Part shown: piece by piece, positions 1 to 7,675 of the stretch
How positions within the stretch are numbered: the first letter of the stretch is position 1
Layout of the letters: each line of letters opens with the position of its first letter
Assembly: GCA_016789705.1 (NCBI GenBank)
Contig: JAEUQR010000005.1
Coordinates: 131,153 to 195,152 of the forward strand
Direction: 5' to 3'
DNA: 64,000 bases
From: Acidobacteriota bacterium
GTDB lineage: Bacteria; Acidobacteriota; Vicinamibacteria; Vicinamibacterales; UBA2999
The notes under the pieces: generated by a model
Seen by the model: the letters and a program-made list of their open reading frames with translations, nothing else
Told to the model about the DNA's origin: nothing
Databases searched by the model: none
Program-made: the position numbers and the translations under genes

Positions 1-600
1 GGCAGCGACTGGTTCTGGTGGTATGGCGACGACCATTCGTCGGCGCATGACCGTGACTTCGACGCCTTGTTCCGGCGGCACCTGCGGCGCGCCTGGCGTG
101 CCATGGGCGTCGAGCCGCCCGAAGAGCTGCATCGCACCAACATCACGACCGCCGTGGCCGGCGATGACATCCTGCGGCTGCGCCTCAACGCCGAGCCGAC
201 GGCCGACACGTCCAGTTACTTCGACCGCATCGGCGCGTCGGCACTCGAACGATCGGCCGGGTCGATGCACCGGGTCGGCCGGTCAGCCATCACCCGCTGC
301 GACGCCGGCGCCACGGCAGATGGGCTGGTGCTCTGGGTCGAGGCCGACGCCGGCGTCAGCCTGACGGTCGAGGCGGTGTCGCTCGAGCCGGCCGCTGTGC
401 CGGTCACGCACGAGATTCCGCGGGGCCGGGTGGACATCCCATGGGCGGCGCTCGGCGCCGGTCCCGGCGCGGTCGTGCGGATCCGGATCGTGGCGCGGGA
501 CGGCGCCCGCCGGGTTGTCGAAACGGTGCCGGCAGACGGACTGGCGCGCCGCGTCGAGTTGCCGGCCCAGGCCACCAGCGCGGCCGTCTGGACAGCCTGA
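1..600 (+). CDS. Glycoside hydrolase family 57 protein, C-terminal part (5' truncated by window)
   Basis: The frame is open from the first base and ends at TGA 598-600, leaving about 199 residues. It begins with [14 protein letters not shown], a motif I recognise from the C-terminal region of GH57 alpha-amylase/glucanotransferase-type enzymes, followed by an [13 protein letters not shown] helix and a beta-rich tail. GH57 enzymes cleave or transfer alpha-glucans in the cytoplasm. The catalytic barrel lies upstream of the window, so the substrate cannot be told. A hairpin follows the stop codon directly, so this is probably the end of its transcription unit. Confidence 0.8.
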   Translation, partial: GSDWFWWYGDDHSSAHDRDFDALFRRHLRRAWRAMGVEPPEELHRTNITTAVAGDDILRLRLNAEPTADTSSYFDRIGASALERSAGSMHRVGRSAITRCDAGATADGLVLWVEADAGVSLTVEAVSLEPAAVPVTHEIPRGRVDIPWAALGAGPGAVVRIRIVARDGARRVVETVPADGLARRVELPAQATSAAVWTA

Positions 601-604
601 GTCA

Positions 605-621
605 CGGGCGCGGGTCGCCCG
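605..621 (+). terminator. Terminator-like hairpin after the GH57 gene
   Basis: CGGGCG at 605-610 pairs perfectly with CGCCCG at 616-621 around a 5-nt loop, starting 5 nt after the stop codon. There is no T-tract, so intrinsic termination is uncertain. It may only protect the 3' end. Confidence 0.4.
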
Positions 622-936
622 AGTCCGAGGTCGCCGCCGGCCTGCCGCTCGGGCAGGGCAAACCACCCACAAACCATCAACAGCCCATGTTTCGGTCAAT
701 TATCGACAGAGTCTGATAATATATCTTATGTAAACTAAGCCACACAGAGCGCCGGTGACACCCATCAGAACTGCCGGCTTTCAGACGCGAGGTCCGGCCT
801 GCGAGGCTGCAGGATGGCCGCCACTCCGCTGCGACGCGATCTCGCGGCGTCGAGCTACGGCTGGGAATCTGTGGCTGGAATTGCCGACCCGAAGCACGAC
901 TCCATCGCCGTGATTCGGGGGCGTCTCGAGGTGGGC

Positions 937-955
937 TCCGGACGTCGTGTCCGGA
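937..955 (-). terminator. Terminator-like hairpin after parB
   Basis: TCCGGAC at 937-943 pairs with GTCCGGA at 949-955 around 5 nt, immediately after the parB stop codon on the minus strand. No T-run follows. It plausibly ends the parAB transcript. Confidence 0.4.
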
Positions 956-1783
956 TTACTGCTGGTGCCTGAGGTCTTCGATGATGGCCTCGAGGGCGCC
1001 GATGACTTCGTCCTTCGATGCCTGCTTCTTGCTGAACGTCAGGCGCAGATTGAACGCCTTGGTTGGCGGCCGGAAGCTGAACACGAACGCCTTCGGGCGC
1101 CCGGGGCCCGGCTTGGGCTTTTCCTGTTCCTTCCGGAGTTGCTCCCGGGTGACGCCCTGAGTGGCGATCTTCTCGACGAGCGCGGCCATCTTCTTCGGAT
1201 CGCCCTGACGCGCGATCTGCAGCAGGATCGACTTGCTCGAGATGTCCGCCAGGCGGCAAACCTTGCGGACCTCCGGCGGGATGCTGGTGAGCGACAGTGA
1301 CTCGGTGATGGACGTCCGCGACTTCCCCAGACGCTTCGCCAGATCCTCGTGCGTGTAGCCGCACTTCGTGCTCAGGCTGTGCAGCGCTTCGGCTTCTTCG
1401 AACGCCGTCAGGTCCTTCCGCTGGATGTTCTCGACGAGCGCGAGCTCCAGCATCTCGGTGTCGTCGACGTCGCGGACGACCACCGGGAGTTCGACGATGC
1501 CGGCGCGGATGGCGGCCTGATAGCGCCGTTCACCGGCGATGATCTGGTAGCGCTCGCCGCGCTGGCGCACGATCAGGGGCTCGATGATGCCCTTTTCCGT
1601 GAGCGACGAGACGAGGTCCGAGAGGTCGCCCATGGCCTGCCGCGGCTGGTCCGGATTGGGATCGACCTTGTCGATGGGCACGATGCGGCCCACCGGGGTG
1701 GCTGCCGAGGCGGCGAGCGTGTCGACGTAATGCGCGTCGTGGCGCATCTGGAGCGCAGATGGAAGACCGCGTGGTTTAGGCAC
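956..1783 (-). CDS. parB: ParB/Spo0J chromosome-partitioning CTPase
   Basis: ParB binds parS sites, spreads as a CTP-dependent clamp and stimulates ParA to segregate the origin region. The 275-residue product has the ParB N-domain with DPNPDQPR near residue 41, the CTP-binding GERR at 84-87 and ENIQRKDL at 118-125, then a helix-turn-helix at about 145-165 and a basic C-terminal dimerisation region. The start is GTG and overlaps the parA stop by 8 nt, so the pair is translationally coupled. dnaA, gidA and gidB, frequent neighbours of chromosomal parAB, are not next to it here. Confidence 0.93.
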   Translation of the reverse strand: MPKPRGLPSALQMRHDAHYVDTLAASAATPVGRIVPIDKVDPNPDQPRQAMGDLSDLVSSLTEKGIIEPLIVRQRGERYQIIAGERRYQAAIRAGIVELPVVVRDVDDTEMLELALVENIQRKDLTAFEEAEALHSLSTKCGYTHEDLAKRLGKSRTSITESLSLTSIPPEVRKVCRLADISSKSILLQIARQGDPKKMAALVEKIATQGVTREQLRKEQEKPKPGPGRPKAFVFSFRPPTKAFNLRLTFSKKQASKDEVIGALEAIIEDLRHQQ

Positions 1784-2528
1784 GTTCGATGACCTCTTCG
1801 CACAGGCTGTAGTACTCGCTCGCCCCCGACGACTCGGGGGCGAACGTGAAGATGGACTCGCGATACGCCGGACTCTCCTCGAGCCGCACGCTCTTGCTGA
1901 TGACCGTCCTGAACACCTTTTCTCCGAACACCTTGCGGATCTGGGTCAGGATGTCGCGTCCGAGGGCCGTCCTGCGGTCGTGCATCGTGATGACCACGCC
2001 GAGAATCTTCAGTCCGGGGTTGGGCCGCTGCCGGACCTTCTCGATGGTCTCCAGGAGGTCGTCGGTGCCCTCGAGGGCGAAGTACGACGACTGAATGGGA
2101 ATCAGCAGGTGTGTCGCCGCGACGAGCGCATTGACGGTCAGGAGGCCCAGCGCCGGCGGGCAGTCGATGACCACGTGCGTGAAGTCCGTGAGGCGCGCGA
2201 GCTGATCCTTGAGGCGGAACGGCGCGTCGAGTTCGCCGACGAGGCGCGACTCGAGCTTCGCGAGTGAGATGCGCGCAGGTGCCACCGAGAGGTTCGGCAT
2301 CGCGGTTGGCTTGATGACTTCCCGCATCTCGAGCGCGGGATCGACGAACACGTCGTACATCCCCCGTTCGACGTCCCGCAGGTCGAGATACGACATGCTG
2401 CTGTTGGCCTGCGGGTCGAGGTCGATGAGCAAAGTCGACTTGCCTCGTAGTGCCAGCGCGGCCGCCAGGTTGAGGGCGGTCGTGGTCTTGCCGACGCCGC
2501 CTTTCTGATTCGCGATAGCGAGGATCAT
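1776..2528 (-). CDS. parA: ParA/Soj chromosome-partitioning ATPase
   Basis: This is a 250-residue ParA-type ATPase with the deviant Walker A KGGVGKTT at residues 9-16, the LIDLDPQ (A') motif and a Walker B-like VIDCPP. It lacks the N-terminal DNA-binding extension of plasmid type Ia ParA proteins, so it is the Soj-like chromosomal form. It would form nucleoid-bound ATP dimers released by ParB. It is the first gene of parAB. A good sigma-70 promoter lies about 60 nt upstream, and no clear Shine-Dalgarno is seen before the ATG. Confidence 0.94.
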   Translation of the reverse strand: MILAIANQKGGVGKTTTALNLAAALALRGKSTLLIDLDPQANSSMSYLDLRDVERGMYDVFVDPALEMREVIKPTAMPNLSVAPARISLAKLESRLVGELDAPFRLKDQLARLTDFTHVVIDCPPALGLLTVNALVAATHLLIPIQSSYFALEGTDDLLETIEKVRQRPNPGLKILGVVITMHDRRTALGRDILTQIRKVFGEKVFRTVISKSVRLEESPAYRESIFTFAPESSGASEYYSLCEEVIERA

Positions 2529-2565
2529 TGATGACGGATGAGGCTGCAGCGAGATTGGGATCCGG

Positions 2566-2586
2566 GCACTCGAGGGGCGCGAGTGC
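2566..2586. repeat. Inverted repeat in the parAB leader
   Basis: GCACTCG at 2566-2572 and CGAGTGC at 2580-2586 form a perfect 7-bp inverted repeat with a 7-nt spacer. It starts almost exactly at the predicted parAB transcription start (about 2584). It could be an operator for autoregulation, as known for other par operons, or a 5'-end hairpin. The function is inferred. Confidence 0.45.
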
Positions 2587-2590
2587 GGCC

Positions 2591-2620
2591 ATTCTAGGAG
2601 TGCGTGCGCAACCGCGTCAA
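2591..2620 (-). promoter_or_regulatory. Predicted sigma-70 promoter of parAB
   Basis: On the minus strand TTGACG (2620-2615) is followed after 18 nt by TAGAAT (2596-2591). Each hexamer differs from consensus at one position. The predicted start near 2584 gives a leader of about 56 nt before the parA ATG. Confidence 0.6.
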
Positions 2621-2695
2621 GGCGAGGCCGTGGACGATACGTGTGTTGGCGGGAAATCGCTTACGCTAAGTGCCTATAAACGTGCAGGTTAGCGC

Positions 2696-2717
2696 AATTG
2701 TCGGCCGGCCGACAATT
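2696..2717. repeat. Perfect 22-bp palindrome between DUF151 gene and parA
   Basis: Eleven bases, AATTGTCGGCC, are followed at once by their exact reverse complement, with no spacer. It lies 34 bp past the DUF151 stop and about 75 bp before the parAB -35 box. It could be a terminator stem for the recN-miaB-DUF151 unit (no T-tract is seen) or a dimeric-protein binding site. It does not resemble the usual parS sequence. Confidence 0.5.
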
Positions 2718-2751
2718 CCTTGCGTGGCGCCCCGATTCAGGGGACGCGCCT

Positions 2752-3237
2752 CTACATCTTGTACTTGCCGAGGTCTTCGGGGTCGAGGCTCTCGAGCCAC
2801 TGATGGAGGCGTTCGCCATCGACCTTGGCCGTGCTGGCGTCGATGGTCTTGGCGCTGTCGATGACCGACTCCTCCACCCAGATCGGCGACCGCGTGCGCA
2901 GTGCGAGCGCGATGGCGTCGCTCGGGCGGGCGTCCACGGCCACCTTGCCGGCCGGCGTCTCGAGATGGATGAGCGCGAAGAACGTGTTGTCCTTCACGTC
3001 GGACACGACGATGCGCTCGACACTCGCCTGCAGGTCGTGAATCACGTTCCGCAGGAGGTCGTGTGTCATCGGCCGCGGCGTGTGGACGTTCTCGATCTGC
3101 AGCGCGATGGCGTTCGCTTCGAACACGCCGACCCAGATTGGCAGGATGCGCCGGTCCTGGTCGTCGTGCAGGATGACAATGGGCATGTTCGTCACGGGGT
3201 CGACCGTGAGGCCCTTGATCGTCATCTCGATCAGCAC
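2752..3237 (-). CDS. Bifunctional nuclease family protein (DUF151/BFN domain)
   Basis: The product has about 161 residues and reads MTIKGLTVDPVTNMPIVIL from just after the start. WVGVFEANAIAL, a DUF151 signature, follows, and later DARPSDAIALALR. Family members are small proteins reported to have nuclease activity in plants, but the bacterial role is unsettled. I chose the GTG at 3237 because it overlaps the miaB stop (3231-3233) by 7 nt and has GAGG about 7 nt upstream. A longer frame to 3399 lies inside miaB and has no family similarity. It is the last gene of recN-miaB-DUF151. Confidence 0.85.
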   Translation of the reverse strand: MLIEMTIKGLTVDPVTNMPIVILHDDQDRRILPIWVGVFEANAIALQIENVHTPRPMTHDLLRNVIHDLQASVERIVVSDVKDNTFFALIHLETPAGKVAVDARPSDAIALALRTRSPIWVEESVIDSAKTIDASTAKVDGERLHQWLESLDPEDLGKYKM

Positions 3238-4589
3238 GTGGCCGCCTCGGCGTGTCGTGCCTCGCTGGCGGCCGGCCGTCCCCAGACGCCGAACGCGCCG
3301 GCGCGCTCGATGGTGACTGGCACCACCGTGCCCAGCCAGTGGCTTTCGCCCGGGAAGTTCACGACGGTGTTGCCCGACGTGCGCCCGGCGAGTTCCCACG
3401 CGCGACGCCTGCTGGTGGTGTCGACGAGCACGTCGACTGTGCGGCCGACGGACGCCTCGTGCAGTCTGGCCTGGATGCTCTTCTGCAGGGCCTGCAGTTC
3501 CACTATGCGACGGGTCTTCTCCGCTTCCGGCACGTCGTCGGGCATGCGCTGGGCGGCCAGCGTGTTCGGGCGGGGCGAATACTTGAACGAGAACATGCTG
3601 TGATATCCGACGGCCTCGGTGAGAGACAACGTCTCGCGAAAGTCGTCGTCGGTCTCCCCTGGGAATCCAACGATCATATCGGTCGAGAGCTGCAGGTCCG
3701 GGAGGGTCGATTTCAGCTTTTCGACGAGCCGTAGATACTCCTCGCGCGTATGCCGCCGGCGCATCGCCTTCAGCACGCGCGTCGAGCCCGACTGGACCGG
3801 GAGATGCAGATGCCGGCAGACCTTTGAGAGATCGCGCATCGCGGCGATGAGCCGGTCGGAGCAGTGCCGAGGATGCGGGCTGGCGAACCGGATGCGCTCG
3901 ATCCCGCGGACGTCCTGCACGGCTTCGAGCAGGCCGGCGAAGTCGCAGGCCGCGTCGTCGGGGGCCTGGTAGTGATTGACGATCTGCCCGAGCAGCTGCA
4001 CTTCCTTGCGGCCCGAGGCGGCGAGCTCCTCTACCTCCCGGAGGATTTCGGCCTTGGCGCGCATGCGCTCGTGACCGCGGGTGTACGGCACCACGCAGTA
4101 CGAGCAGTAGTCATTGCAGCCTTCGACGATGGTGACGAAGCCCTTCACGGGATCGTCGCGGCGCGTCAGGCCGAGAGGGAACGTTGGTTCGTCGTAGGGC
4201 GTTGCGACGTCCACCAGCGGCTCAGCGGCGGCTTCGGCCCGGGCCACGAGCACCGGCAGCATCTTCACACGCTGCGTGCCGATGACGATGTCCACGAGCT
4301 TCGACTTGGCGAGCACCTGCGCGCCTTCCTGCTGCGCCACGCACCCGGTCACCGCCACCATCGGCGCCCGGCCGGTGCGCCCGGCCAGGCCCTTGATGTG
4401 GCCGAGGCGCGTGTAAAGCTGCTCCTCGGCGCGTTCGCGCACCGAGCAGGTGTTGATGACCACGAGGTCGGCGTCGTCGTCCGTGTCCGTTGCCTCGTAG
4501 CCGGCCTGCTCCAGAAGTCCGGCCATCCGTTCGGAGTCGTGGACGTTCATCTGGCAGCCGTAGGTCTCGATCAGATATTTCCTGGCCAT
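3231..4589 (-). CDS. miaB: tRNA-2-methylthio-N6-dimethylallyladenosine synthase MiaB
   Basis: This radical-SAM methylthiotransferase makes ms2i6A at position 37 of tRNAs reading UNN codons. The 452 residues hold an N-terminal MTTase domain with Cys12, Cys48 and Cys83 for the auxiliary [4Fe-4S] cluster, and the radical-SAM CxxxCxxC at Cys158, Cys162 and Cys165 in EGCNDYCSYC. A TRAM-like C-terminus follows. Length matches the family, and ETYGCQMN near the start is typical of MiaB. The ATG overlaps the recN stop by one base (TAATG), so translation is probably coupled. Confidence 0.95.
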   Translation of the reverse strand: MARKYLIETYGCQMNVHDSERMAGLLEQAGYEATDTDDDADLVVINTCSVRERAEEQLYTRLGHIKGLAGRTGRAPMVAVTGCVAQQEGAQVLAKSKLVDIVIGTQRVKMLPVLVARAEAAAEPLVDVATPYDEPTFPLGLTRRDDPVKGFVTIVEGCNDYCSYCVVPYTRGHERMRAKAEILREVEELAASGRKEVQLLGQIVNHYQAPDDAACDFAGLLEAVQDVRGIERIRFASPHPRHCSDRLIAAMRDLSKVCRHLHLPVQSGSTRVLKAMRRRHTREEYLRLVEKLKSTLPDLQLSTDMIVGFPGETDDDFRETLSLTEAVGYHSMFSFKYSPRPNTLAAQRMPDDVPEAEKTRRIVELQALQKSIQARLHEASVGRTVDVLVDTTSRRRAWELAGRTSGNTVVNFPGESHWLGTVVPVTIERAGAFGVWGRPAASEARHAEAATC

Positions 4590-6283
4590 TATCTGCGCAC
4601 TTTCGCTTTCGCCCCGCGGGCACTTTCGCCTTTCGCTTTCGCCTCGGCGGTGACTCTTGCTTTCGCCTGCAGGAGCGTGCGGGCGGCGGACAATACGTCG
4701 CTCGAGAGGGCGCTCTCCCCTGCCATCATCCGGGCGATCTCATGCTCGCGCGCCCCGTCGTCGAGCCGGGTCACCGAAGTGACCGTGCGCGGCCCCTTCA
4801 CCGTCTTGTCGATGCAGTAATGGGTCGAAGCCAGGGCGGCAATCTGCGGCAGGTGCGTGATGCAGAGCACCTGAGTGCGCTGGCCGAGCGACCGCAGCTT
4901 GTCGCCGACGACCGAGGCGGCGCGGCCGCCGATGCCGGCATCCACCTCATCGAAGATGAGCGTGCGCACCGGGTGTTCTCCTGCAGAGAGCGTCTTGAAA
5001 GCGAGCATGATGCGCGAGAGCTCACCGCCCGAGGCGATACGCGCCAGCGGGCGCAGGTCTTCGCCGGGGTTGGCGGCCAGGAAGAACTCCGCCGTGTCGA
5101 TGCCGCCGCTGTGCCAGCCCTGCGGCGACTCGCTCGTCACGAGCCGCACGTCGAAGCGGGCGCGCGCCATGCCGAGCTCGGCCAGGCCGGCTTCGACAGC
5201 CGTGCCGAGCGCCTTCGCGGCGCCGTGCCGGGCCCTGGACAACGTACGGGCCATTGCGACGAAGGCGGCGCGGGCCTGTTCGAGGGCGGCGCGGGCGGCG
5301 TCCTTGTGCTGGGCGCCGCCGGTGAACGCGTCGAGTTCACGTTCGAGGGCGGCTGCCCTCGCGCGGACGTCGTCGAGCGTCGGGCCGTGTTTGCGCTTCA
5401 GCCGCTCGAGCAGGGCCAGGCGGTCTTCCACCTCCTGCAGGCGGCCCGGGGACGCGTCGAGGCCGTCTGCATAATCGCGCAGCGTCAGCGCCAGGTCGTC
5501 GAGCTGCGCCTTGACGGCCTCGCGCGCGGCGACGTGCGGCGCGAAGGTGGCGTCGATGGACGACAGCTCACCCACCCGCTTCCACACCTGCGCCAGCGTG
5601 CCGAGGGCGGCGTGTTCCTGTTCGTAGAGCAGGCCGTAGGCTTCGCTGCAGAGCGTCTGCAGGCGCCCGGCGTGGCGCAGCACATCGCGGGTGCGTTCGA
5701 GCGCCTCGTCCTCTCCTTCTCTCACCGCCGCCTTGCGGAGCTCCGTCAGGTGGAACTCGACGAGCTCGAGGCGGCTGGCGCGTTCACCGGCGTCGAGTTC
5801 GGCGCGCGCCAGCGCCTGCTCCGCCTCGCTCACGACCGACCACGCCGCGGCCACGGCCGTGGTCTGGTCGCCGAGGTGGGCCCAGGCGTCGAGCATGGGC
5901 AGGTGCGTGGCGGGATCGAGCAGCGCCTGGTGTTCGTGCTGTCCGTGCAGTTCCACGAGGTCGCTGACGAGGGTGCGCAGCGCGGCGGCGTTCACGAGCT
6001 GGCCGTCCACGAAGGCGCGGGAGCGGCCCTGGGCGGTGATCTCGCGGCGCACGACGAGGTCGCGGCCGTCCGGGGTTTCGAGCTGGGCTTCGACGCTGGC
6101 GGTGTCTTCGCCGGTGCGCACCAAGTCCGAGGAGGCGCGTCCGCCGAGCAACAGGCCCACGGCCTCGACCAGCATGGACTTCCCCGCTCCGGTCTCACCG
6201 GTCAGGACATTGAACGATCGTTCAAATTCAATGGCGGCCGACTCGATGACCGCGAGGTTCTTGATCGCCAGATACCGGATCAT
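4589..6283 (-). CDS. recN: DNA repair protein RecN
   Basis: RecN is an SMC-like ATPase acting in double-strand-break repair. The 564-residue protein begins with IRYLAIKNLAVIE and Walker A GETGAGKS at 29-36, has a central coiled coil, and ends with the SGGELSR signature and Walker B LIFDEVDAGIGG. It is close to the usual 550-560 residues, but carries an unusual Ala/Lys-rich basic tail of about 20 residues encoded by repeated CTTTCGC-type heptamers. It heads the recN-miaB-DUF151 unit and is divergent from tolQ. Confidence 0.95.
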   Translation of the reverse strand: MIRYLAIKNLAVIESAAIEFERSFNVLTGETGAGKSMLVEAVGLLLGGRASSDLVRTGEDTASVEAQLETPDGRDLVVRREITAQGRSRAFVDGQLVNAAALRTLVSDLVELHGQHEHQALLDPATHLPMLDAWAHLGDQTTAVAAAWSVVSEAEQALARAELDAGERASRLELVEFHLTELRKAAVREGEDEALERTRDVLRHAGRLQTLCSEAYGLLYEQEHAALGTLAQVWKRVGELSSIDATFAPHVAAREAVKAQLDDLALTLRDYADGLDASPGRLQEVEDRLALLERLKRKHGPTLDDVRARAAALERELDAFTGGAQHKDAARAALEQARAAFVAMARTLSRARHGAAKALGTAVEAGLAELGMARARFDVRLVTSESPQGWHSGGIDTAEFFLAANPGEDLRPLARIASGGELSRIMLAFKTLSAGEHPVRTLIFDEVDAGIGGRAASVVGDKLRSLGQRTQVLCITHLPQIAALASTHYCIDKTVKGPRTVTSVTRLDDGAREHEIARMMAGESALSSDVLSAARTLLQAKARVTAEAKAKGESARGAKAKVRR

Positions 6284-6351
6284 CGACGGGTCGCCAGGGG
6301 TCGGCCACGCGCGTAGGACGGTGGAGACGGAAGTGCCATCGTATCATGGGT

Positions 6352-6381
6352 TTGACAGAATTTCCCAGGGCGTGTTACGTT
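6352..6381 (+). promoter_or_regulatory. Possible sigma-70 promoter of the tol operon
   Basis: A perfect TTGACA at 6352-6357 is followed after 18 nt by the weak TACGTT. It lies 57 nt before the chosen tolQ start in the only intergenic gap upstream of the operon. Just upstream, ATCGTATCAT (6338-6347) offers TACGAT to recN on the minus strand and TATCAT to the plus strand, so the exact boxes are uncertain. Confidence 0.35.
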
Positions 6382-6437
6382 TGCACACCCGCGCTGTTCC
6401 CAGCGGCGCATCTCTCCCCCTGACAGTGGAGGTGTCG

Positions 6438-7196
6438 TTGCGCACGTCTGGATTGTTCTTCCTGGCCCTGCAGGCGCCGGAGGCCGAAGCCCCCGTTCGC
6501 GGGTCGCTCAGCATCCTGCAGCTCGTGGCGGATGCCAGCCTCGTCTCCAAGGTCGCGCTCGGGGTGCTCGTCATCTTCTCGATCGTGTCGTGGGCGATCA
6601 TCTTCTCGAAGTGGCTGGCGCTGCGCCGGGCGCAGCGCCAGTCGAAGTCGTTCCTCGACGTCTTCCGCAAGAGCGCCAAGTTCTCCGAGGTGCAGGGCGT
6701 CTGCAAGTCGCTCGAGCACTCCCCGCTCGTCGGGCTCTTCCAGGCCGGCTACGCGGAGCTGAACCTTCAGCTCCGGGCCGACCCGAAAGCCACGCCGGCC
6801 AGTCCAGGCGTGGCGGCGGCACGTCCAACCCTCAAGAGCCTCGCCGCGGTGGATCGCGCGCTGCTCCGGGCGTCGTCCGTCGAGGTGAACAAACTGGAGC
6901 AGCAGGTCACCTTCCTCGCCACCACCGCCAGCCTTGCGCCGTTCATCGGCCTCTTCGGCACGGTGTGGGGCATCATGTCGGCCTTCGCGGGCATCGGCGC
7001 CCAGGGGTCGACCGATCTCGCCGTGGTCGCGCCGGGCATCGCCGAAGCGCTGGTCGCGACGGCCGTGGGCCTCTTCGCGGCCATGCCGGCCGTCTACTTC
7101 TACAACCACTTCACCTCCACGGTGAAGATCATGGCTTCCGAGATGGATGACTTCGCGCTGGAGTTCCTGAACATCTCGGAGCGGAACTTCACATAG
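6438..7196 (+). CDS. tolQ: Tol-Pal system proton channel subunit TolQ (MotA/TolQ/ExbB family)
   Basis: TolQ forms the inner-membrane proton channel that powers the Tol-Pal link to the outer membrane during division. The 252-residue product has an N-terminal transmembrane helix (VALGVLVIFSIVSWAIIF), a cytoplasmic loop, and two C-terminal helices with the family block LAPFIGLFGTVWGIM and APGIAEALVATAVGLFAA. I chose TTG at 6438 because GGAGG lies 5 nt before it; GTG at 6432 in the same frame is the alternative. It is the first of six collinear genes. Confidence 0.93.
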   Translation: MRTSGLFFLALQAPEAEAPVRGSLSILQLVADASLVSKVALGVLVIFSIVSWAIIFSKWLALRRAQRQSKSFLDVFRKSAKFSEVQGVCKSLEHSPLVGLFQAGYAELNLQLRADPKATPASPGVAAARPTLKSLAAVDRALLRASSVEVNKLEQQVTFLATTASLAPFIGLFGTVWGIMSAFAGIGAQGSTDLAVVAPGIAEALVATAVGLFAAMPAVYFYNHFTSTVKIMASEMDDFALEFLNISERNFT

Positions 7197-7205
7197 GACG
7201 CTGTC

Positions 7206-7673
7206 ATGCCGAAGGTGATGGCGTCTTCGCCGGGCAGTGGCGGCCGGTCGCGCGGGCGGCGGGTCACGACGACGCTCGCCGAGATCAACGTGATTCCGCT
7301 CGTGGACGTGATGCTCGTGCTGCTCATCGTGTTCATGGTGGCAGCGCCGATGCTGCAGAAGGGCATCGAGGTGAACCTGCCGGTGGCAGCCCGGGCCACG
7401 AAGCTGCCCGAGGAGCGGCTCTACGTGACGGTGCCGGCCTCCTACCGCCGCGACAGGCGCGTGCAGATCGGCGACGACCGCGCCGGCATTCCGCTCACGG
7501 CGCTGCGCGAGCGCATGCGTCAGGCCATGGCCGAGCGTGACGAGAAGGAAGTGTTCCTGCGGGGGGACGCCACCGTGCAGCTCCAGGAGCTCACCGAAGT
7601 GATGGACGCGCTCAAGATTGGCGGCGTCGAACGCGTGGGCATCCTCACGGCCACGCCGCCGGGACGGCGCTGA
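7206..7673 (+). CDS. tolR: Biopolymer transport protein TolR (ExbD/TolR family)
   Basis: TolR pairs with TolQ to convert the proton gradient into movement of TolA. The 155 residues have a basic N-terminus, one transmembrane helix in INVIPLVDVMLVLLIVFMV containing the proton-binding Asp of the family, and a periplasmic ExbD domain. It starts 9 nt after the tolQ stop. The order tolQ-R-A-B-pal-cpoB supports TolR rather than ExbD. Confidence 0.93.
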   Translation: MPKVMASSPGSGGRSRGRRVTTTLAEINVIPLVDVMLVLLIVFMVAAPMLQKGIEVNLPVAARATKLPEERLYVTVPASYRRDRRVQIGDDRAGIPLTALRERMRQAMAERDEKEVFLRGDATVQLQELTEVMDALKIGGVERVGILTATPPGRR

Positions 7674-7675
7674 CG

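Larger units (their letters stand above)
601..955. other. Intergenic region with an AT-rich island, next to parB
   Basis: This is the only stretch above 300 bases without a gene. GH57 (plus) and parB (minus) converge on it. Apart from hairpins at 605-621 and 937-955 it holds an AT-rich island at about 691-740, strikingly poor in GC compared with its surroundings. Within it lies TTATCGACA (700-708), one base off a TTATNCACA DnaA box, and several TANNNT hexamers. No ORF with plausible coding character is visible. It could hold a small RNA, a stray promoter or a replication or segregation site; the sequence alone does not decide. Confidence 0.4.

Noticed and set aside
691-740. Calling the AT-rich island an origin of replication
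   Set aside because: Only one imperfect DnaA-box-like site is visible and dnaA, dnaN or gidA are absent, so it is reported only as an observation.
2752-3399. A longer DUF151 product starting at 3399
   Set aside because: The added 54 residues lie inside miaB, are Arg/Gly-rich and unlike the family. GTG 3237 with GAGG upstream fits better.
4490-6316. A 608-codon plus-strand frame antisense to recN
   Set aside because: recN on the other strand has Walker A, the signature motif and Walker B. The antisense frame has no recognisable domain.
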